From Carya illinoinensis (taxonomy: Eukaryota; Streptophyta; Magnoliopsida; Fagales; Juglandaceae): a stretch of 64,000 nucleotides of DNA. The stretch lies in contig NC_056758.1 in assembly GCF_018687715.1 (NCBI RefSeq), positions 36,117,467 through 36,181,466 of the forward strand. Reading direction: 5' to 3'. The notes under the pieces were generated by a model, which did no database searches, was not told the DNA's origin, and worked only from the letters and a program-made list of their open reading frames with translations. This document shows, piece after piece, positions 10,318 to 22,667 of the stretch (its first letter is position 1; each line of letters opens with the position of its first letter). The position numbers and the translations under genes are program-made.

Positions 10318-11601
10318 ATTACTACTTGTTAATCTCAATTTTCAGCGATCCTCTGCCGGGTTTGTGTTATTGGTTTTACCAAGAAAAAAAGTACTCTTTT
10401 CATTTACCCGTTCAGGTTTAAGTTTTTTTCTTTGTTTATTATACTGTACGTGAGGGAGAAGTGGACAACTATGTCCCAAAAATCTACTGGTTATTGTAAA
10501 ATGTTAATATATAACTAGCTAGGAAGCATGCAGTGTTTGTCTGTCTTGTCTTGCAAACGATTTTCCATCGTTTTGCCTTATTTTTCCAGTATTTGCTATC
10601 GAAATCTTTATACAATATATATGTTGATATATTGATAGTCGCTGTATTTCATGTGATGTATCATGTATGCAACAGCAGGAGTGATATTTACTTAAACCCA
10701 TGTGTGAGCAAGGTACAGGACCCCACATTGGAAAAGACAGCTAGAGTTATAATTCATTTGACTTTTTATTTGATTTTTTTTTTCGATCGATTTATTTTCT
10801 AAAATATACGCAATAATCTATAAATTCATGCAAATTTTGGGATGGGGGGTTAGAGGTTGTTGAGCTACCATATGCTCTCGGCTCTCCCACGTGTTTTTCC
10901 AAGTATATAAACTACGAACGGTGCTACTGACACCGAAAAAACTATCGACAATTTGTTACGATTATGTTAAATTTATTATTATTATAATTATTATTATTTT
11001 TAAATTATTTTTTGTGTATTTTTAAAAAGAATACTAATAATAAATAAATACAATATTAAAAAAAATTCAATACAAAGTACAAACTCTTCTGTACAATTTC
11101 TTGGTGGCTCTGTCATTTTCCATAAACAACTCGAAGCAGGTTCTCCAACGGTGATTTGCAACCCCTTTTGTCTTGAGAACATTTCTTTTTAATTCAGGGT
11201 AGTTTAGGCTAAATTATAAAAACTCTCGGCACTAGTACTGACTCTATTTTTTTTTTTTTTTTTTTTTTTGGGTTTTGTATTTTTGTAAAGAGATACATAT
11301 TGATTTCAACGATTTGCATGGTGACATTAAATAAGGGTAAAGTAAATTATGCTAGCTACATTTATAATTAAAATGACAAATTTTTCCTCTTGAATTATGT
11401 TTTTACTCGATTTAATTCATGAGGCAACTAATTTGTAACAAAAAATAACTTTTGAGGGTGGCTTTACCAAGGATCATAGTTTGGATGTAAGAAATACTAT
11501 AATTATAAAAAGATCTATAAAAATAATTCACAAACAGATATGACTTAATATGATATATTAGATTATAAAATTATTTTTATTATAAAATATATCTAACATA
11601 C
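10318..11601. other. intergenic, 3' flank of the DUF688 gene
   Basis: The 3' UTR probably ends within a few hundred bases (T-rich near 10420-10440). The rest is AT-rich with A/T-tract repeats near 10915-11060 and a T-run at 11247-11269. ORFs at 10519-10802 and 11000-11182 have no recognisable family. No gene is seen. Confidence 0.55.
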
Positions 11602-11852
11602 TATCAACCTTACTCAAGAAAGTTCACAATGAAATAAGTCCAAGCTGGAAAATCTTTAGTAGCTCTAAAAGCTTCAATATTCCTTTATGTTGTAACCAAC
11701 TTTTATTAATTTTACTCTTTTGTCCTCAGCACATTCATTGGACGTATGCCTATATAAGAAGAGCAAGACCCTTTGTACAAGTAGAATATATAATATACAT
11801 AATGAAGAATAATCTGAAAATGCCTCTTTTCATTTTATTTGCTCTGTTTTCA
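11602..11852 (+). repeat. 5' LTR of Ale-type copia (251 bp)
   Basis: Starts TATCAACC right after CATAC; the usual TG start has become TA. It ends CTCTGTTTTCA next to the primer-binding site and matches the 3' LTR at 15918-16172. A TATA box (CTATATAAGAAG) lies near 11751. Confidence 0.9.
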
Positions 11853-11864
11853 TGGTATTAGAGC
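11853..11864 (+). other. primer-binding site (initiator tRNA-Met)
   Basis: TGGTATTAGAGC directly follows the LTR. It differs by one base from the TGGTATCAGAGC complement of the initiator Met tRNA 3' end used by most plant copia elements. Confidence 0.85.
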
Positions 11865-11900
11865 TGCTAAGACTAGCAATCTCTCTGACCCTTTCCTTCC

Positions 11901-12712
11901 ATGGCTGAAAGTTCATCCTCTCATTCCTTTCTCTTTTTCTCATCTAGTTACTCTTAAGCTTAACTCAAAAAATTATTTACTTTGTAAGGTGCAACTATCG
12001 ACATATCTAAGAGGCCAAGACCTCTGCTCATATGTCGATGGGACTCAACTCCCTCCGTCTATTGTGCTTTCTGCTGAAGCTGGTTCTGCAAAGAAGATCA
12101 ATCCTGCCCATCTCTCATGGTAGCGAATTGATCAATTTATTTTGAGTATTCTTTTTTATCATTAATTGAGTCAATTATTAGTCATGTAATTTCTACAAAA
12201 ACATCTCGAGATCACTGAATCTCTCTTGCAAAACTGTTTAGTTCATACTCACAGGCGAAAGAGTTTCAAATTCGTTTTCAGCTTACCAATTTGAATCGTG
12301 TTAGTGGACACCATTGCTGCCACAAGATCTCCCCTCCCTGATAAAGAAATTGTCACATATCTATTGAATGGTCTCGGCTCAAAATATGAAAGTTTTGTCA
12401 CCTCCATCACTACCAGAACTGACCCAGTGACCTCCTATGAACTTTATCACTTACTTCTTATTCATGAAAGTCATCTGAATCATACTACCCGAAGCACAAT
12501 CCCTCAAACTCCTTTTGAGCCATCGGCTAATTTCAGTTCAAGTTCCCGTGATCAAGAGGAAGAGGATCCTATTGTGGAGGTCGTAAGGGCCGAGAATGAG
12601 GCAGATTCCATTTAAATAAAAGGAAGATCTACTTCAAACCCAAATTCCCAATCCCCTCGACCAACCTGTCAGGTTTGTAACAAAGTAGGGCATGTTGCCC
12701 TTCAATGCCATT
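11901..12712 (+). pseudogene. copia gag remnant with CCHC zinc knuckle
   Basis: An ATG at 11901 (MAESSSS...) starts gag. A frameshift before 11945 moves the recognisable N-terminal domain (LNSKNYLLCKVQLSTYLRGQDLCSY) into another frame. The middle is full of stops. The C-terminal UBN2-like part appears at 12298-12615 (YLLNGLGSKYESFVTSI). The zinc knuckle CQVCNKVGHVALQC (CX2CX4HX4C) is at about 12667-12708. The original protein would have been the capsid/nucleocapsid. Confidence 0.85.
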
Positions 12713-12779
12713 TTCGGTTTGACCATGTATATCAGTATGATCCCCCTAGATCATTCTCTACAAATTACACTTCACCTTT

Positions 12780-15700
12780 AGCCATACCCGATTCAACATG
12801 GTACCTTGACTGTGCTGCCACACATCATATAACCCACAGCCTCTCTCTGTTGAATCTCTCATCTGAACCCTTCACTGGCACTGAGCAAATGCGAGTTGGC
12901 AATGGAACTGGGTTACCGATTCAACACATTGGTGATTCCTCACTTTCTCTCAACTCTTCATCTTTTAAACTTTATAACCTTCTTCATGTGCCTTCTATAA
13001 CAAAAAATTTGGTTTCTATTTTCCAATTTTGTGTTGACAATTCTTGCTTTTTGAATTCCATGCCACTCACTTCTCGATAAAGGACAATCGAACCAAGAAG
13101 CTCCTCATCAACAGTCCAGTGCATAATGGCCTCTACCAAATTTCCATCATCTCCTGAATCTGCATCTCCTTCAAGTCACATTGGCAAAAAAGCTTCTCTG
13201 GACTGTTGGCATCAACGGCTTGGTTATCCATCCCTTGACTCCGTTGCTCGAATTCTGCATACCACCTGCTTGCTGTATTTCCCAAATCCATCTTTTGTTT
13301 GTTCATGGTGTCCTTTAGCCAAAGCCCATCAATTGCCTTTTAAGTTGGGCTCCATAAAATCTGTTAAGCCATTAGACATATCATGGCTAATGTATGGCGC
13401 CTGGCCCCTTTTGTTTCAAGAAATGGTTTCAAATATTATATATCCATAGTTGACCATTTTACTAGATTTACTTGGTTTTTTTCTCTTAAAAATAAATCTG
13501 ATGTTCTCACTGTATTTTCTTCTTTTATCTCTTTTGCTGAACGTTTTTTTAATTCCAAGATCATTTCCATTCAAACAGATGCCAGGGGCGAATTTAGTCC
13601 TCTCACAAACCTTTGCAAATCTCTTGGTATTACACATCGATTTTCTTGTCCTCACACACCAATAAAATGGACTTGTTGAATGAAAACACAGACATATCGT
13701 CGAAACTGGTCTTACACTTTTAGCTCAAGCATCTCTCCCTTTATTTTATAGGGATGATGCTTTTGAAACCACTACTTATCTCATTAATTTATTACCCACA
13801 CTAATTCTGCAAAATCGTTCCTCTTACTTTATGGTTTACCACAAACCTCCTGATTCTTCCTTTCTAAAAGTTTTTGGATGTGAATGTTGGCGTAATTTAC
13901 GTCCTTACAACCGTCATAAAAGAGATTTTTGCTCCACCCCATGTCTTTTCCTTGGGTATAGTCCTCTTCATAGAGGGTACAAATGCCTTGATCAACAGTC
14001 TAATCATCTTTGTATCTCCTGCGATGTTATTTTCAATAGAACTAGTTTCCCTTCTCACAAGCCCAAACCTGATGTCCAACCTATTCCCCAAATTGTTCCT
14101 CTTCTTGTTTTTCCACATTCCATTCTGGTCTCGGTACCCACTTTCCCTCCTTCATCTACTATTCTGCGCTCCACTTATCTTATCTCACGGCCCACAGCTC
14201 ACTCAAGGCCCCCAACTACATCTCCTCCTTAGCCCACCCTAAATACACTTACTGAGCCCACAACCCCTTCTTCCTTGTCTCAAACCAACTTGACTTCTTC
14301 CCCAAATTCCTCTGAACCAAACCCTAGCTCTTTTATAACCTCAAGTTCTCCCAATGACACACTATCCTTACCTCTTTAAAATCTCCCGCTATTAATCCCT
14401 CCTCGCTCTCCTATCATTACCCTATCCCAGACCAACTCTTCCCGACTGTGAATCACCATTGACAGTACCATTCCATATCTAACTCGCCACTGTTCCCGAT
14501 GAACCCACATCTTTTACTGTTGTCTCAAAATTTCCTGAATGGCATTCTGTCATGAGAAAAGAATTCGAAGCCTTTGTGAAAATAAATACTTGGACCCTTG
14601 TTCCTTCTTCCTTTATTTCTAATGTCGTTGGTTGCAGGTGGGTATTTCAGACTAAGCTTAGACCCGATGGCTCTATTGAAAGGCATAAGACACGGCTTGT
14701 TGCTAAAGGCTTCCCACCAATAGCACGGTATTGACTATACCGAAACTTTCAGCCCTGTGGTAAAACCCTCCACTATCCGTTTAGTTTTATCTCTTGCTGT
14801 ATCTAGAGGTTGGAATCTTAGGCAAATTGACATACATAATGCTTTTCTTCACGATACTCTTATTGAGACCGTGTTCATGCAACAACCTCAGGGATTCATT
14901 GATCCCGTGCGGCCTAATTTTGTCTGCAAATTAAATAAGGCCATTTATGATCTTAAGCAAGCTTTTAGAGCTTAGTTCTCGGAATTAAGCTCCTGGCTCT
15001 ATGATTATGGTTTTGTGGCTTCTAAGGGTGATCCATCATTGTTTATTTTGCATAAAAGTGATCTTTGCATTTTTATTTTGGTCTATGGCGATGATATGAT
15101 AATTACCTCATCCTCTAATTCTACTATTGATCATTTGCTTGCTTCCTTGAGTCATGTTTTTCATGTCACTGATTTGGGCCAGCTGTCTTATTTCCTTGGC
15201 TTAGAGCTTGACTATCTTAGTGATGGTTTACTCATTTCTCAAAGGAAATACATCTCTGATTTGTTAAAGAAAACTAATATAATTGGTGCCAATTCTATCT
15301 CTTCTCCCATGTTTGCCTCAACCAAAATTTCTAAATTTGATTCACCTTCTTTTGACAATATTACTTTGTTCAGAAGCATTGTTGGCAGTCTTCAGTACTT
15401 ATCATTAACATGGCTTGATGTTTCTTTTACAGTAAACAAAGTCTGTTAATTCATGCATGAACCAAAAAGCGCACACTGGACTGCAGTAAAAAGGATTATT
15501 TGATACCTCAAATCCACCATTTATCATGGATTGTTTTTCTCCAACAAAAAATCTGGTTTTACACTTCATGCATATTCGGATGCCAAATCCTAAGCCAACA
15601 CAACAACAGAACTCATATGGCTATAAATTTTGTGCAAGGATCCCGGCTTCTCATTTTTTTAGTCACCTGTTTTGTGGTGTGACAACCTCAAAACAACATA

Positions 15701-15900
15701 CTTGACTTCAAATCCTATCTACCACTCAAGGACCAAGCATATGGATGTGGATTTTCATTTTGTTAGAGATCAAGTCGCAACAAAGACTCTTCAAGTTCAA
15801 TTCTGCAGTAACAAAGACCAACTTACAGATGTGTTCACCAAGCCATTGGTTTCTGATAGATTTCTCACTTTAAGATCGAGCATTACTGTGATTGACACCC
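12780..15900 (+). pseudogene. copia pol remnant: protease to RNase H
   Basis: The protease active-site region reads STWYLDCAATHHITH near 12795, where copia elements normally have D-S/T-G-A. The GAG-pre-integrase motif WHQRLGYPS is near 13207. The integrase core (IVDHFTRFTW, QTDARGEF) is near 13445-13600, then the LTR-side domain (FLKVFGCECW) near 13865. RT appears in three frames: RWVFQTKLRPDGS near 14640, DIHNAFLHD near 14830 and the catalytic YGDD near 15087. RNase H remnants run to the C-terminal TDVFTKPL near 15828. Several frameshifts and stops separate the pieces. Confidence 0.9.
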
Positions 15901-15910
15901 TAGTAGACTC

Positions 15911-15917
15911 GAGGGGG
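15911..15917 (+). other. polypurine tract of Ale-type copia
   Basis: GAGGGGG immediately precedes the 3' LTR, where the plus-strand primer is expected. Confidence 0.75.
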
Positions 15918-16172
15918 TATTTCAACCTACTCAAGAAAGTTCACAGTCAAATAAGTCCAAGCTGGAAAATCCATCTCAACAGCTCTAGAAGCTTCAATAT
16001 TCCTTTCTGTTGTAACCAACTTCTATTAATTTTACTCTTTTGTCCTCAGTATACTCATTGTACGTGTGCCTATATAAGAAGTGCAAGACCCTTTGTACAA
16101 GTAGAATATATAATATACAGAATGAAGAATATTCAGAAAATGCCTATTTTCATTTTATTTGCTCTGTTTTCA
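15918..16172 (+). repeat. 3' LTR of Ale-type copia (255 bp)
   Basis: Matches the 5' LTR along its length, from TATTTCAACC to CTCTGTTTTCA, and is followed by the duplicated CATAC. It carries the same TATA region near 16072. Confidence 0.9.
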
Positions 16173-16177
16173 CATAC

Positions 16178-19100
16178 GTAGTATATGAAGACATTTTAAT
16201 TTATAAATTTGTATTTATATGATTTTTATGTATATAAATGTAGCACTTCTCATAATATATTTGAGATTGGAGTACTGGACCATTGGTCCCGCAGCTTTGG
16301 ATCGATTTACACCCATGATATTAATCTCATTCCATATATATACCTGACATCATTAAATTTTATCATTGACGTTTGTGGACGAGAAAATTATTCTAAAAAA
16401 CATGTTAGAGACGAGGAAGTTAAAAAGCATGGGTCCTTCCCACAATCGTCATAATTGAATAAGACAATCTGTCAAAGTACCCAAATTAATAATGGTGGGA
16501 GCAGCATACGGCCGTTAGTTGTGACCTTAATTTCATGCATGATCTGCTTGTACGTAGTACTGTTCCTGCATGATTATTGTACATGATATATGCTCGCACT
16601 CATAATTAAGACCCTTCGATTATGTCATACGCACGTATGTTCACGATTGATCGAGGTCTCTTTCTTGGCGGTAGGGATGATCTCGATATATTGTTGTTGT
16701 TTATGTGCTGCACATGATGATGAAAGCAATATATAGTTATATATAGTGGGCAACATCTTTTTGTCATGCTTAAGCTAGTGCTGAAAACGGGGATGCGCTA
16801 TCATGAAACAAGAGGTCCACAAGTACTCATATAGAATATGTTTGACCTAGCTACTTAATTTATCTACATTATCATCTCTTTTTTTCAAAAAAAAAAAAAA
16901 CTATCTACATTATCATCTTTATCAGTGGCAATATCGATCTCTTTGGTTATAATGACCTATAATTAAAAGTGATCCCAAAACAAAACATAAAAACAAATCT
17001 AAAGCGCGCGGTCTGTAGTGTTTGGCCGGGTTGACTTGCATGTGTGCGAGTGCAAAAGCAAAATGTACATGTCGGTACCGGGCAGGGAAAAAAATCTTAC
17101 TGCAAACTTGTATATATTGATCGGAGTAACGTGCAAACTACGTTTATTTAGTTAGGTGGGATAAGATTTTTAATAAAATAATATGATTTTTTTATAAAAA
17201 AAATTTAATTAATATATAATTTAATACATAAAAAAGTAAATTTTTAGAAATATCTTTAGATACTGATGAGTTAGTTAAATATAATATTTTTCAATAGGTA
17301 TATTCTAATCAGATGTCACAATAGTTTATTTACGCCTTTAATTAAATTATATTTTAGTTTAAAATTAAATATACAACATTATATATATACTTCTGGTACT
17401 ACGTACGCTCGAATTATTATTTTTCCTCTCGTTTTCTTTCTTTGACCTGTTTGTTTGTTTTTTTATTTTTCTTTTTACAAATGTAAATGGATACTATATA
17501 AAGATGAAAGGTTACAAGGTAGGAAAATTGTTTACTAACGTGTAAGTATCATTTTTTTCCTTCTTTTCTTATTTTAATTTTCTTTTGAGATATGGGAACT
17601 ATTTTAGTAAATATTTTGAAACTGCATTTGTTACTACATATTTTATATCACAAGGTAATTAGTAATTAATGTGATTGAAATATATATATATGTTCCGATT
17701 GACCCACATATATAGAAAAATAAAAATATCAACTAACACATCTTGATCATAAGATCATTGTGCTTATAAATTAATTCCTATGCTTGGTATGCATGTCTTT
17801 TAATTAGCAATTAATACTTGTGGTATTAGAAGATCAAGGGGTAAAAATGTAATTACACAACAAAAAAAGAAATTTACTATTTATTATTGTTCATGTGGGA
17901 TAGAAATTTATTATAATAGAATATATATATATATATGTGCTTAATCAATTAATCATGACATCAAACTTATCAGAAAAGACCTACACAAAAATATATTATT
18001 ATTCAACAACCCATTTCACAATCCATCAATATGCATGATAGTTTTATTTCATGAAAAGTTATTAAGTTTTTTTTTTTTATTTAATTTTGATTTTTCTATT
18101 TAGTTAAAATTTTGAATTTTACGGTACCTTTTAACATGCACTAAATTGTAAAATAGTTATAGGAAATATTGTTTATGCATTATTAATTTTCTTTTTCCTT
18201 CCAGATCGAACATATTGAGTTTATATGAGCTAACCAATGTCATACAATAAAAAAAGTAGAAATGATATTTGCAGTATTGAAATGTGTAAATTTTACATAA
18301 TTTTTTTTAATATTTTGAACCCGTGTACAAAAATATTACTATAAAAGAAATAAACAAGCTTTGAGAAATATTTTTAAAAGTTAAAAAAATGGTATGAGTT
18401 TTATAACTACCAAATTTTAAAGTAATGGGGTCGGATATTAGACCCCCACCTAACTAGTAACTACTATGAGATATTTCTCATCTCTACACTTTGGGACACT
18501 GTTCAATTAATCTCAAATTCAGAAATATTAAAAATAATTATAATAATTATTTAATTAATATTAAAAAAATAATTCTAATTAAATAATTCTATGTATTAGA
18601 AGACCAAGGGGTAAAAACTTTTAATTAGCCATTAATACTTGTGGTATTAGAAGATCAAGGGGCAAAAATGTAAAAGTAAAATCAGATTTTTTTATTGGTT
18701 TAAAAGTAAAAACAACTCAGGAGTAAAAATGTAACTACACAATAAAAACAAGAAAATTACTGTTCATGTGGAATAAACACTTATTATAATAGATAGATAT
18801 TCTTAAGGCCAACTCCAGAAAGATATTTTAGACTTTTTAGATGAAATTCAAGTTATTTCCTAATATTTACTCCCAAAACCCATAAAACGTCCTCAACAGA
18901 AACTGAATTACACAACTGAGTAATGCTAACAAGTCTTATACAAGTTTTTTGTAAAAAAATACATCCAACTAATAAAGAATAGCTGTTTTTTATACTTTTA
19001 AAGTGGATTAGTCAACTTTTTTACAATGACTTATATGTTACTTGTCTATTAATTTGAGACTTGTACGTATCATTTCTCATGTACTAATTGTGTAATTATT

Positions 19101-21279
19101 TAACCTTGTTTGCATACTCTGCATGTGAATATCGATACCTAATTGGACTATTGTAATTATATCATGATTCATGTAGAGATGGTTAGGATTGATATGATTG
19201 TTGTATTGTTAATTTGGTCTTGTGATGATTTGAAGAGTTCCACAACCATAAATAGATTACATAAAAGTAATTTTATAAATTGACGTGGTTTCATATAATT
19301 AATTAGATCTACTTTATAATAAAAATAATTTTATAATTTAATGAATCACTTTAAACCATATTAGTTTATGAGATTACTTTTATCTAAGAATAATAATATC
19401 CACGTAATATATTTTACAACACATAATATGGGTATTTTTTTAAAATGATGTTAGTTTTATAAGATATTTTGCAAAAACACCTCTCATTTTAAAATATTAT
19501 TGTGTAAAATATTGTGAAAAATGACGTGTGTTTATAATTTATCTGCTGCAAAGAGTACTGTGCATCCCACTTACAAATAACAAGCATTTTTATGTCATGC
19601 CATCGTTACTTTCATCATGAGTCCAAACAACAACAGGAAACTCACTACTCGTTCATGAGTACGCTGACACAACATAAAACAAACATGTATAAAAATATGA
19701 AAAAATAGTGAAACATATAGGACCCGATGGTATGATCGCCATGAAAGATTGCCGCGTGGTTGCTTAATGTTGAAGACAGAGCAGTCTCTAAACTTCTTCA
19801 CGCCTCCCCACTCGTGCATGCGTTTACTGCGGGCAGCGAGGCTTATCATTTATCCATCTTTTTTTTAAAATATATTTATATATATATATATATATATAAT
19901 TTTTCTTTGGCAGCCAACAAAGAATAAAGAAAGAAAAAAATCCAACTGTGTTTTCGATAAATAATTAAAAAATACATCGATCCGATCCAGTCGTTTGTGT
20001 GTGTTTGAAGGTTTACATTGGATAAATATTGGCCAATTACAGTTGAAAATTAATTTTTTTTTAATTAAGGTTATTTATTTATTTATTATTATTTTTATCT
20101 GCAAAGAAAAGAAAAATTATATGAATAAATCTCGTACACTATACATTACTTTTTTTGTTATTTTTTTAATTTTTTTATTAAATATGAAATATATGAATAA
20201 TGAGTAGAAGAATTTTATTATTTTAAAAAAATAAAATTAAAAAATTAAAAAAAAATAATATATAGTATGTGAATATTATGAATAACAAAACACAAAATAA
20301 AAACATAATATTATTACGTACGATCCTATTGTTGCTTTCTTAAGTGTAGAAACTTCAAAGAAAATGAATACCATGACAGGACATGAATCTTATCTTTTAT
20401 TGTTACGAAATTCTTGTGCCATGAGTGATTTTGGTTGGCGTCCAGCTGCAACACAAAGTCACAAACTTGCTTGTTAGGCAGTACGTACTACAGTTAATGC
20501 TTTGCTTACAAGTTATAGCTCGCAAATACCGACGGCTAAAAAAAATGAAATATTATTGGTTACTCTTAATAAAATATGTATGCGCACAACTTTAACCTTA
20601 CTCTGTTATTCGTATTTAAAAAAGATATTTAATAATATATCATCTATACATGCATTAGCTGTAATGTTATCTCTAATAATTAAAATTCTTGTTGTATATA
20701 TGACATCTTTAATGGAGCTCTTCATGGAGAAACTGGCAGTGAATATATACGGTTATTTTTTGTTGTTGACAATAATTTTAAAAATTTATACATTGATATT
20801 ATTTAATATAATACGATTGGTATAATTTTTAATTAATTAATTTTTTTTTTTATAATTTGTCTATTTCGATGTATGAGTTTTTAGTGTATTAAATTCTGTA
20901 TAGACCAAATATTTCTTTAGATTACAGGGAGATGGGTCTTAAATTAATACTTCGTATACGGACGGGTCAATTGAATTTTAAAACGCCAGCTATGCGACCA
21001 CGAAATTTTGGTCATTCCAACGGAATTTCGTACTAGGCAAAATTTGACGCCCAATGGGCCAATACAGCTGTTTGTTTGCATTTTTTAAACGGCCCAATAC
21101 TGTTGAGAATGAAAATATAGCTTTTTTTTTTTTTTTTTTTTTTTTTGGGAAATGAAAATATAGCATGTTTGGTTGACGTTTTCAAGAACACTCATTATTA
21201 TTATTTTTAAATTCGCCATGTTAGAGAACAACGCAAAAAAGTTTCTAAGAAAAAATTCATATGCATATCAATCTACTTT
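16178..21279. other. intergenic, AT-rich
   Basis: I see no supported gene in about 5 kb. There are long A/T tracts, (TA)n near 19867-19896, and a duplicated segment listed separately (about 17795 and 18617). ORFs at 19595-19849 and 20502-20825 show no family resemblance. A poly-T run sits at 21121-21146. Confidence 0.6.
17795..18795. repeat. local duplication, copies about 820 bp apart
   Basis: A block with TTAATACTTGTGGTATTAGA, then AGATCAAGGGG, AAAAATGTAA and TGTTCATGTGG occurs at about 17797-17925 and again at about 18617-18790. A shorter echo (GTATTAGAAGACCAAGGGG) is near 18593. The second copy has an extra segment in the middle. Non-coding; an old tandem or TE-linked duplication. Confidence 0.6.
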
Positions 21280-21281
21280 GT

Positions 21282-21576
21282 GGTAGCTTAGTTAGTAGGA
21301 ATTGGTATTTCATAACTTTGAGATTAAGAATTTGAGTCAAGACATCAATTGAAACTATTTATAGTCGTAAAGTCTGACTTTTGGATCATGGGATCTGCTT
21401 TTGATCAGTTGGATACTTTGGTGGGTGTTGTGGTGATGGGCTCTCGCTATTGGGGTAATAGTTATGGCTTAAACTGGATATTCCACACCTGTGAAGAGAT
21501 CTTATGGTAAAGTTCAGATAGGATTGTTATGCTGATCGTCCCGTCTCTCCTTATTCTTAAGGAAAAAAAAAAAAGA
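21282..21576 (+). mobile_element. tRNA-derived SINE
   Basis: Starts with a tRNA-like head: box A-like TAGCTTAGTTAGTAGG, then box B-like TTTGAGTCAAG about 45 bases later. A tRNA-unrelated body follows, and it ends in an A-run (21563-21575) after CTTATTCTTAAGG. That is the standard plant SINE layout. There is no coding capacity, and the A and B boxes carry substitutions, so it is probably inactive. Confidence 0.6.
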
Positions 21577-22049
21577 ATCTACTTTATGGTAATATTTTTG
21601 TTAAGTATTTTAAAATAAAGTTTTAATTTTACAAACTATTCAACAATCTATATTTGAGATTATTAAAATTAATGAAATAATATTAAACAATGAACTTACC
21701 TATCACATAGCAATTTGTTGAAAAATTGATTTGGCTGTGAAAGAATGATCACTAGCAATTTCATCTTAGAGTGTCTTGTGATGGTTAGAAATACAAAATA
21801 TGTTATAGGTCAAACCTTTAACCCTTAATATGTTTCTTGGCCATCATGAAAATCTTAGGGGCATTTTTGTCCTATTATTACTCATCATTTTATTGTAGAC
21901 TAATATAACCCAAACTTTGGTACGACATGGACTGTGCGGGATACTTTATAAATTTAGAGTTCTTATAGTTTTAACTTGGCTGCTTTCATACCATATTGAA
22001 TAATGATTTGTATTTTGTGATGGAAAATTGTGAAGGTAATCGCCTACTT

Positions 22050-22078
22050 TATTATTATTATTATTATTATTATTATTT
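22050..22078. repeat. (ATT)n microsatellite
   Basis: About nine uninterrupted TTA units. Confidence 0.9.
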
Positions 22079-22667
22079 ACAATATTGTGAGGGTACCAAG
22101 ATCACTTGATTTCCAGCATCTCTCCCGAGGGAGGTAAATATCATCAAGACTCCAATAACATCACAACGCAATCGTCCGCTCTCTGCATACTCGTGCAAAA
22201 CAATTAGCATATAGACTACAATTGTTCAAAGTTGATAATTATTCCGAAGAAATGAAATACAAATGATTCATGCCAATCGAGTACAAGGCCAATGACACAA
22301 TAAAGTGTAGTGTACATATAACATAACCATGCACCAAATATACCATCTTCTGAAAAATGAACCTTGGCTTCATTCCGTAGCATCGTGCAAAATGACCTTC
22401 CTCTTCACACCGGCCGGTACCATAACGCCGAATATTTTAAGCCAATGTACGGGACATTCAAGTTCTCAATCATTGGTACTTCTGCAATTTACTCCATACG
22501 GATTTCCAAGGCTAGTGAAATGCTTGTCACAAGGCATATAAGTTATATAACATAAAAATTCATGCACAGACAAGTACAGACTTTTTTCTTCAGTAAGTAG
22601 ATACATCCACACACAAGTTCCAATTGAAGCAACACTCGAGGATAGATCATATTCTAATTAGTACTCT

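Larger units (their letters stand above)
11597..16177 (+). mobile_element. complete Ale/Retrofit-type Ty1/copia element with CATAC target duplications
   Basis: The full layout is visible: target duplication CATAC (11597-11601), 5' LTR, primer-binding site, gag, protease, integrase, RT, RNase H, purine tract, 3' LTR, CATAC (16173-16177). The element proper is about 4.57 kb, a usual size for the compact Ale/Retrofit lineage. The lineage is also suggested by gag (LNSKNYLLCKVQLSTYLRGQ) and RT ([20 protein letters not shown]). All coding parts are broken. By eye the two LTRs differ at roughly 20 positions out of about 250, so this is an old insertion. Confidence 0.93.

Noticed and set aside
13416..13655. 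79-aa minus-strand ORF inside the Ale-type element
   Set aside because: Antisense shadow of the integrase region; no second copy or coiled-coil features like those of the Sirevirus antisense ORFs.
19595..19849. 84-aa minus-strand ORF
   Set aside because: No recognisable domain, no nearby splice or promoter support, AT-rich spacer.
20502..20825. 107-aa hydrophobic ORF
   Set aside because: AT-rich sequence gives Leu/Ile-rich translations by chance; no family resemblance.
22329..22555. Overlapping ORFs on the plus strand and a partly open minus-strand frame (ENLNVPYIGLKYSALWYRP)
   Set aside because: The minus-strand frame looks protein-like but has stops and no recognised family; possibly a remnant exon, too weak to list.
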